Assembly: GCA_023427575.1 (NCBI GenBank) | Contig: JAEZAY010000527.1 | Coordinates: forward strand, 1-8,282 | Length of the DNA stretch: 8,282 bases | DNA from: Bacteroidota bacterium | GTDB lineage: Bacteria > Bacteroidota > Bacteroidia > Chitinophagales > Chitinophagaceae | Direction: 5' to 3' | In this document: positions 7,146 to 8,282 of the stretch, one piece after another | Numbering within the stretch: position 1 is the first letter of the stretch | Layout of the letters: the number at the start of each line of letters is the position of its first letter | The notes under the pieces: generated by a model | Seen by the model: only the letters and a program-made list of their open reading frames with translations | Databases searched by the model: none | What the model was told of the DNA's origin: nothing | Made by a program: the position numbers and the translations under genes

Positions 7146-7257
7146 AGATGTACATTTAAACAATAAATAAACCTGTTAGAATAAACGCATGGATGCCCAG
7201 GGACAAAATGAAGCTTGTTCATACCCTAAGGCATGATAATATTTCCCCTGTAAGTTC

Positions 7258-7653
7258 TCAGATCCGGTATGTGCAATGGAGAATCCGGATCGGCCTTTGA
7301 TCTGGATAAAGCGAATCAGCGCTCGCAATAAGTGATGATAAGGAGGGCTGAACTTCGTAGAGATGATTTAAAAAAATAACCGAAAGCATTACAACCGGCG
7401 ATGTAATCTGGACCTTTAAGCCCTGAAAAAGTTGCTGTTCGTTATCAGATAGCGTAAATTCATGGGTATCGCTGCAACAGCCGTTTTCACTGTTCTGCGA
7501 TTTATCCATACCGCAGTTGCCGCAATTCTCATCCTGCGACTGGCTGGTGCTTACATCTACCAGACTGCCCATGCAATAATGGTTGTAAACGGTGGCGCCG
7601 GAGGCACTCAGCAGATAAAACACCGATAATATGGTAAGAATGAACTTTTGCAT
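7258..7653 (-). CDS. HYC_CC_PP-family secreted Cys-rich small protein, first gene of the efflux operon
   Basis: Small exported protein of 131 residues, recognised by its pattern rather than any known activity. An N-terminal signal peptide (MQKFILTILSVFYLLSASGA) is followed at once by VYNHYCMGS (the HYC motif, C27). Then come a Cys cluster (E-N-C44-G-N-C47-G-M), the CC pair (C59, C60), a hydrophobic stretch near 82-97 and the terminal ILHCTYRI (C127). Family members usually show a PP before that end; here it reads DQRPIRI with a single Pro, a slight departure. I take the start at the ATG at 7653: a longer reading from 7749 only adds 32 residues before a complete signal peptide. The family is typical of Bacteroidota and often sits beside metal-efflux genes. 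Its job is not established; metal sensing or thiol-based metal binding in the periplasm is inference from the cysteines. It is the promoter-proximal gene, so it would be made first when the operon is induced. Confidence 0.85.
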   Translation of the reverse strand: MQKFILTILSVFYLLSASGATVYNHYCMGSLVDVSTSQSQDENCGNCGMDKSQNSENGCCSDTHEFTLSDNEQQLFQGLKVQITSPVVMLSVIFLNHLYEVQPSLSSLIASADSLYPDQRPIRILHCTYRI

Positions 7654-7795
7654 GGAGCAGGATGCAAAATTAGTCAAAACCCCCAACAATACTGTTAAAA
7701 TTTGGTAATTCGATCTTTTCCGGGGAAAAATTGGCGGCAATAAAACCATTTATACAGGATCAAATTGCTGGCATGTTCTTTTAATATTTGATCAT
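7654..7795. promoter_or_regulatory. Divergent intergenic region, likely holding the efflux-operon promoter
   Basis: A 142-bp gap separates the minus-strand efflux operon from the plus-strand nucleotidyltransferase gene, so promoters for both should lie here. On the minus strand TAATTTTG at 7672-7665 fits the Bacteroidota -7 consensus TAnnTTTG. It lies only 11 bases before the ATG at 7653 (near-leaderless transcript), and I see no TTG at the proper distance upstream, so the site is a weak candidate. I see no clear operator dyad, merR-type spacing or CusR-like box. ATCATATGAT (7791-7800) is a perfect 10-bp palindrome over the plus-strand start but is short enough to be chance. Confidence 0.4.
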
Positions 7796-8282
7796 ATGAT
7801 TGTAACAGAAGAACAAAAAAGGGAAGCCAATTCTTTTTATAAAGAAGCGATAGAGCTGCTGCATGAAACCGGGGCCGATTTTATGCTCGGAGGCGCATTC
7901 GCCATGTTCCATTATACCGGCATCTATCGGGATACAAAGGATCTCGACATATTTTGCAAGGCCAGTGAGTACCCGAAAATCCTGAAATTTTTCGCCGAAA
8001 AGGGATATAAAACCGAACTCACGGATGTCCGCTGGCTGGCGAAAGTGTTCAAAGGAGATTACTTCATCGATATCATATTCGATACGGTGAACAATATCTG
8101 CCGGGTGGATGACACCTGGTATCAGCATGCCACCCATGGCACGCTGCTGGGATGTAAAGTGAAGCTGATTCCGGCGGAAGAACTGATCTGGTGCAAGCTC
8201 TATGTCCAGAATCGCGAAAGATACGATGGCGCCGATGTGAACCATATCATTCTCCAGTATGGACGGAATTTAAACTGGGAGC
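7796..8282 (+). CDS. Nucleotidyltransferase-fold protein (pol-beta superfamily), cut by right edge
   Basis: The first 162 codons are visible and the frame stays open to the end of the window. The start MIVTEEQKREANSFYKEAIE is followed by LGGAFAMFHYTGIYRDTKDLDIF (given here in two parts: LGGAFAMFHYTG, 31-42, and RDTKDLDIF, 45-53). This is the nucleotidyltransferase pattern of a GG pair (32-33) and a DxD metal-binding pair (D49, D51). A third possible acid follows in YFIDIIFD (D92). The region IPAEELIWCKLYVQNRERYDGADVNHI (key residues K134, R140, D144, D147) resembles the K...R...RD..D end of AbiEii/MNT-like or uncharacterised nucleotidyltransferases. The active-site residues look intact. It is transcribed away from the efflux operon and has no obvious link to metal export. 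Substrate unknown; a toxin-antitoxin role cannot be judged without the next gene. The opposite strand is open for about 154 codons here, but this frame has the recognisable motifs. Confidence 0.82.
   Translation, partial: MIVTEEQKREANSFYKEAIELLHETGADFMLGGAFAMFHYTGIYRDTKDLDIFCKASEYPKILKFFAEKGYKTELTDVRWLAKVFKGDYFIDIIFDTVNNICRVDDTWYQHATHGTLLGCKVKLIPAEELIWCKLYVQNRERYDGADVNHIILQYGRNLNWE

Noticed and set aside
7004..7222. Small minus-strand open frame across the gap before the permease
   Set aside because: Most of it overlaps the permease start in another frame; no motif, and the ending lies inside conserved permease sequence.
7146..7257. Possible hairpin (GGG...CCC with AAGCTT between) in the gap after the HYC_CC_PP-like gene
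   Set aside because: The pairing needs a bulge and has no U-run after it, so it is neither a convincing terminator nor a riboswitch.
7654..7749. Longer N-terminus for the HYC_CC_PP-like protein
   Set aside because: The additional 32 residues precede a complete signal peptide and would use up most of the divergent promoter region.
7791..7800. Perfect palindrome ATCATATGAT over the nucleotidyltransferase start
   Set aside because: Only 10 bp, A/T-rich, with no matching flanks or second copy noticed; chance is likely.
7781..8245. A 154-codon minus-strand open frame at the right end
   Set aside because: It is opposite the nucleotidyltransferase frame, which has the GG and DxD motifs and stays open to the window edge; the minus-strand translation shows nothing recognisable.

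Overview
The window looks like chromosomal DNA of a Bacteroidota bacterium. Three things point there. The operon is headed by a small secreted protein with the HYC...CC...HC(x)xRI layout of the HYC_CC_PP family. The copper/silver-type adaptors are lipoproteins carrying an N-terminal CPMHP...CPxCxM metal-binding domain. Most starts sit in A/T-rich sequence without a clear Shine-Dalgarno. Genus cannot be read from this window.

Layout: about 7.65 kb is one tightly packed minus-strand operon read right to left. The order is: HYC_CC_PP-like Cys-rich secreted protein (7258-7653); N-terminal part of a CusA-type heavy-metal RND permease (5853-7145); C-terminal part of the same permease (3927-5846); CusC/TolC-type outer-membrane factor (2693-3943); CusB-type adaptor lipoprotein with a long internal insert (1402-2715); second CusB-type adaptor lipoprotein (168-1364); and a further lipoprotein cut by the left edge (1-121). 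Several junctions overlap or nearly touch, which suggests co-transcription and translational coupling. A 142-bp divergent intergenic region (7654-7795) separates the operon from a plus-strand nucleotidyltransferase-fold gene that runs off the right edge (7796-8282). No regulator, RNA gene, insertion sequence, CRISPR array or convincing terminator was found.

How the genes fit together (inference from family knowledge): the permease would use the proton gradient at the inner membrane to move monovalent metal such as Cu(I) or Ag(I). The two lipid-anchored adaptors, each with its own Cys/His/Met site, would collect metal in the periplasm and join the permease to the outer-membrane channel. The leading Cys-rich protein and the trailing lipoprotein would be accessory periplasmic proteins.

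The most unusual points are: (1) the permease is split into two reading frames by a stop codon, in the same frame, in the cytoplasmic loop between membrane segments 4 and 5, with an ATG only 6 nt after the stop and the flanking conserved sequence intact; (2) the outer-membrane factor is very rich in methionine (33 of 416), with many methionines exactly 7 residues apart along the predicted barrel helices; (3) two non-identical HMBD-bearing adaptors lie in tandem, one with a roughly 42-residue Ala/Pro/Gly/Met-rich insert in its lipoyl-like domain.
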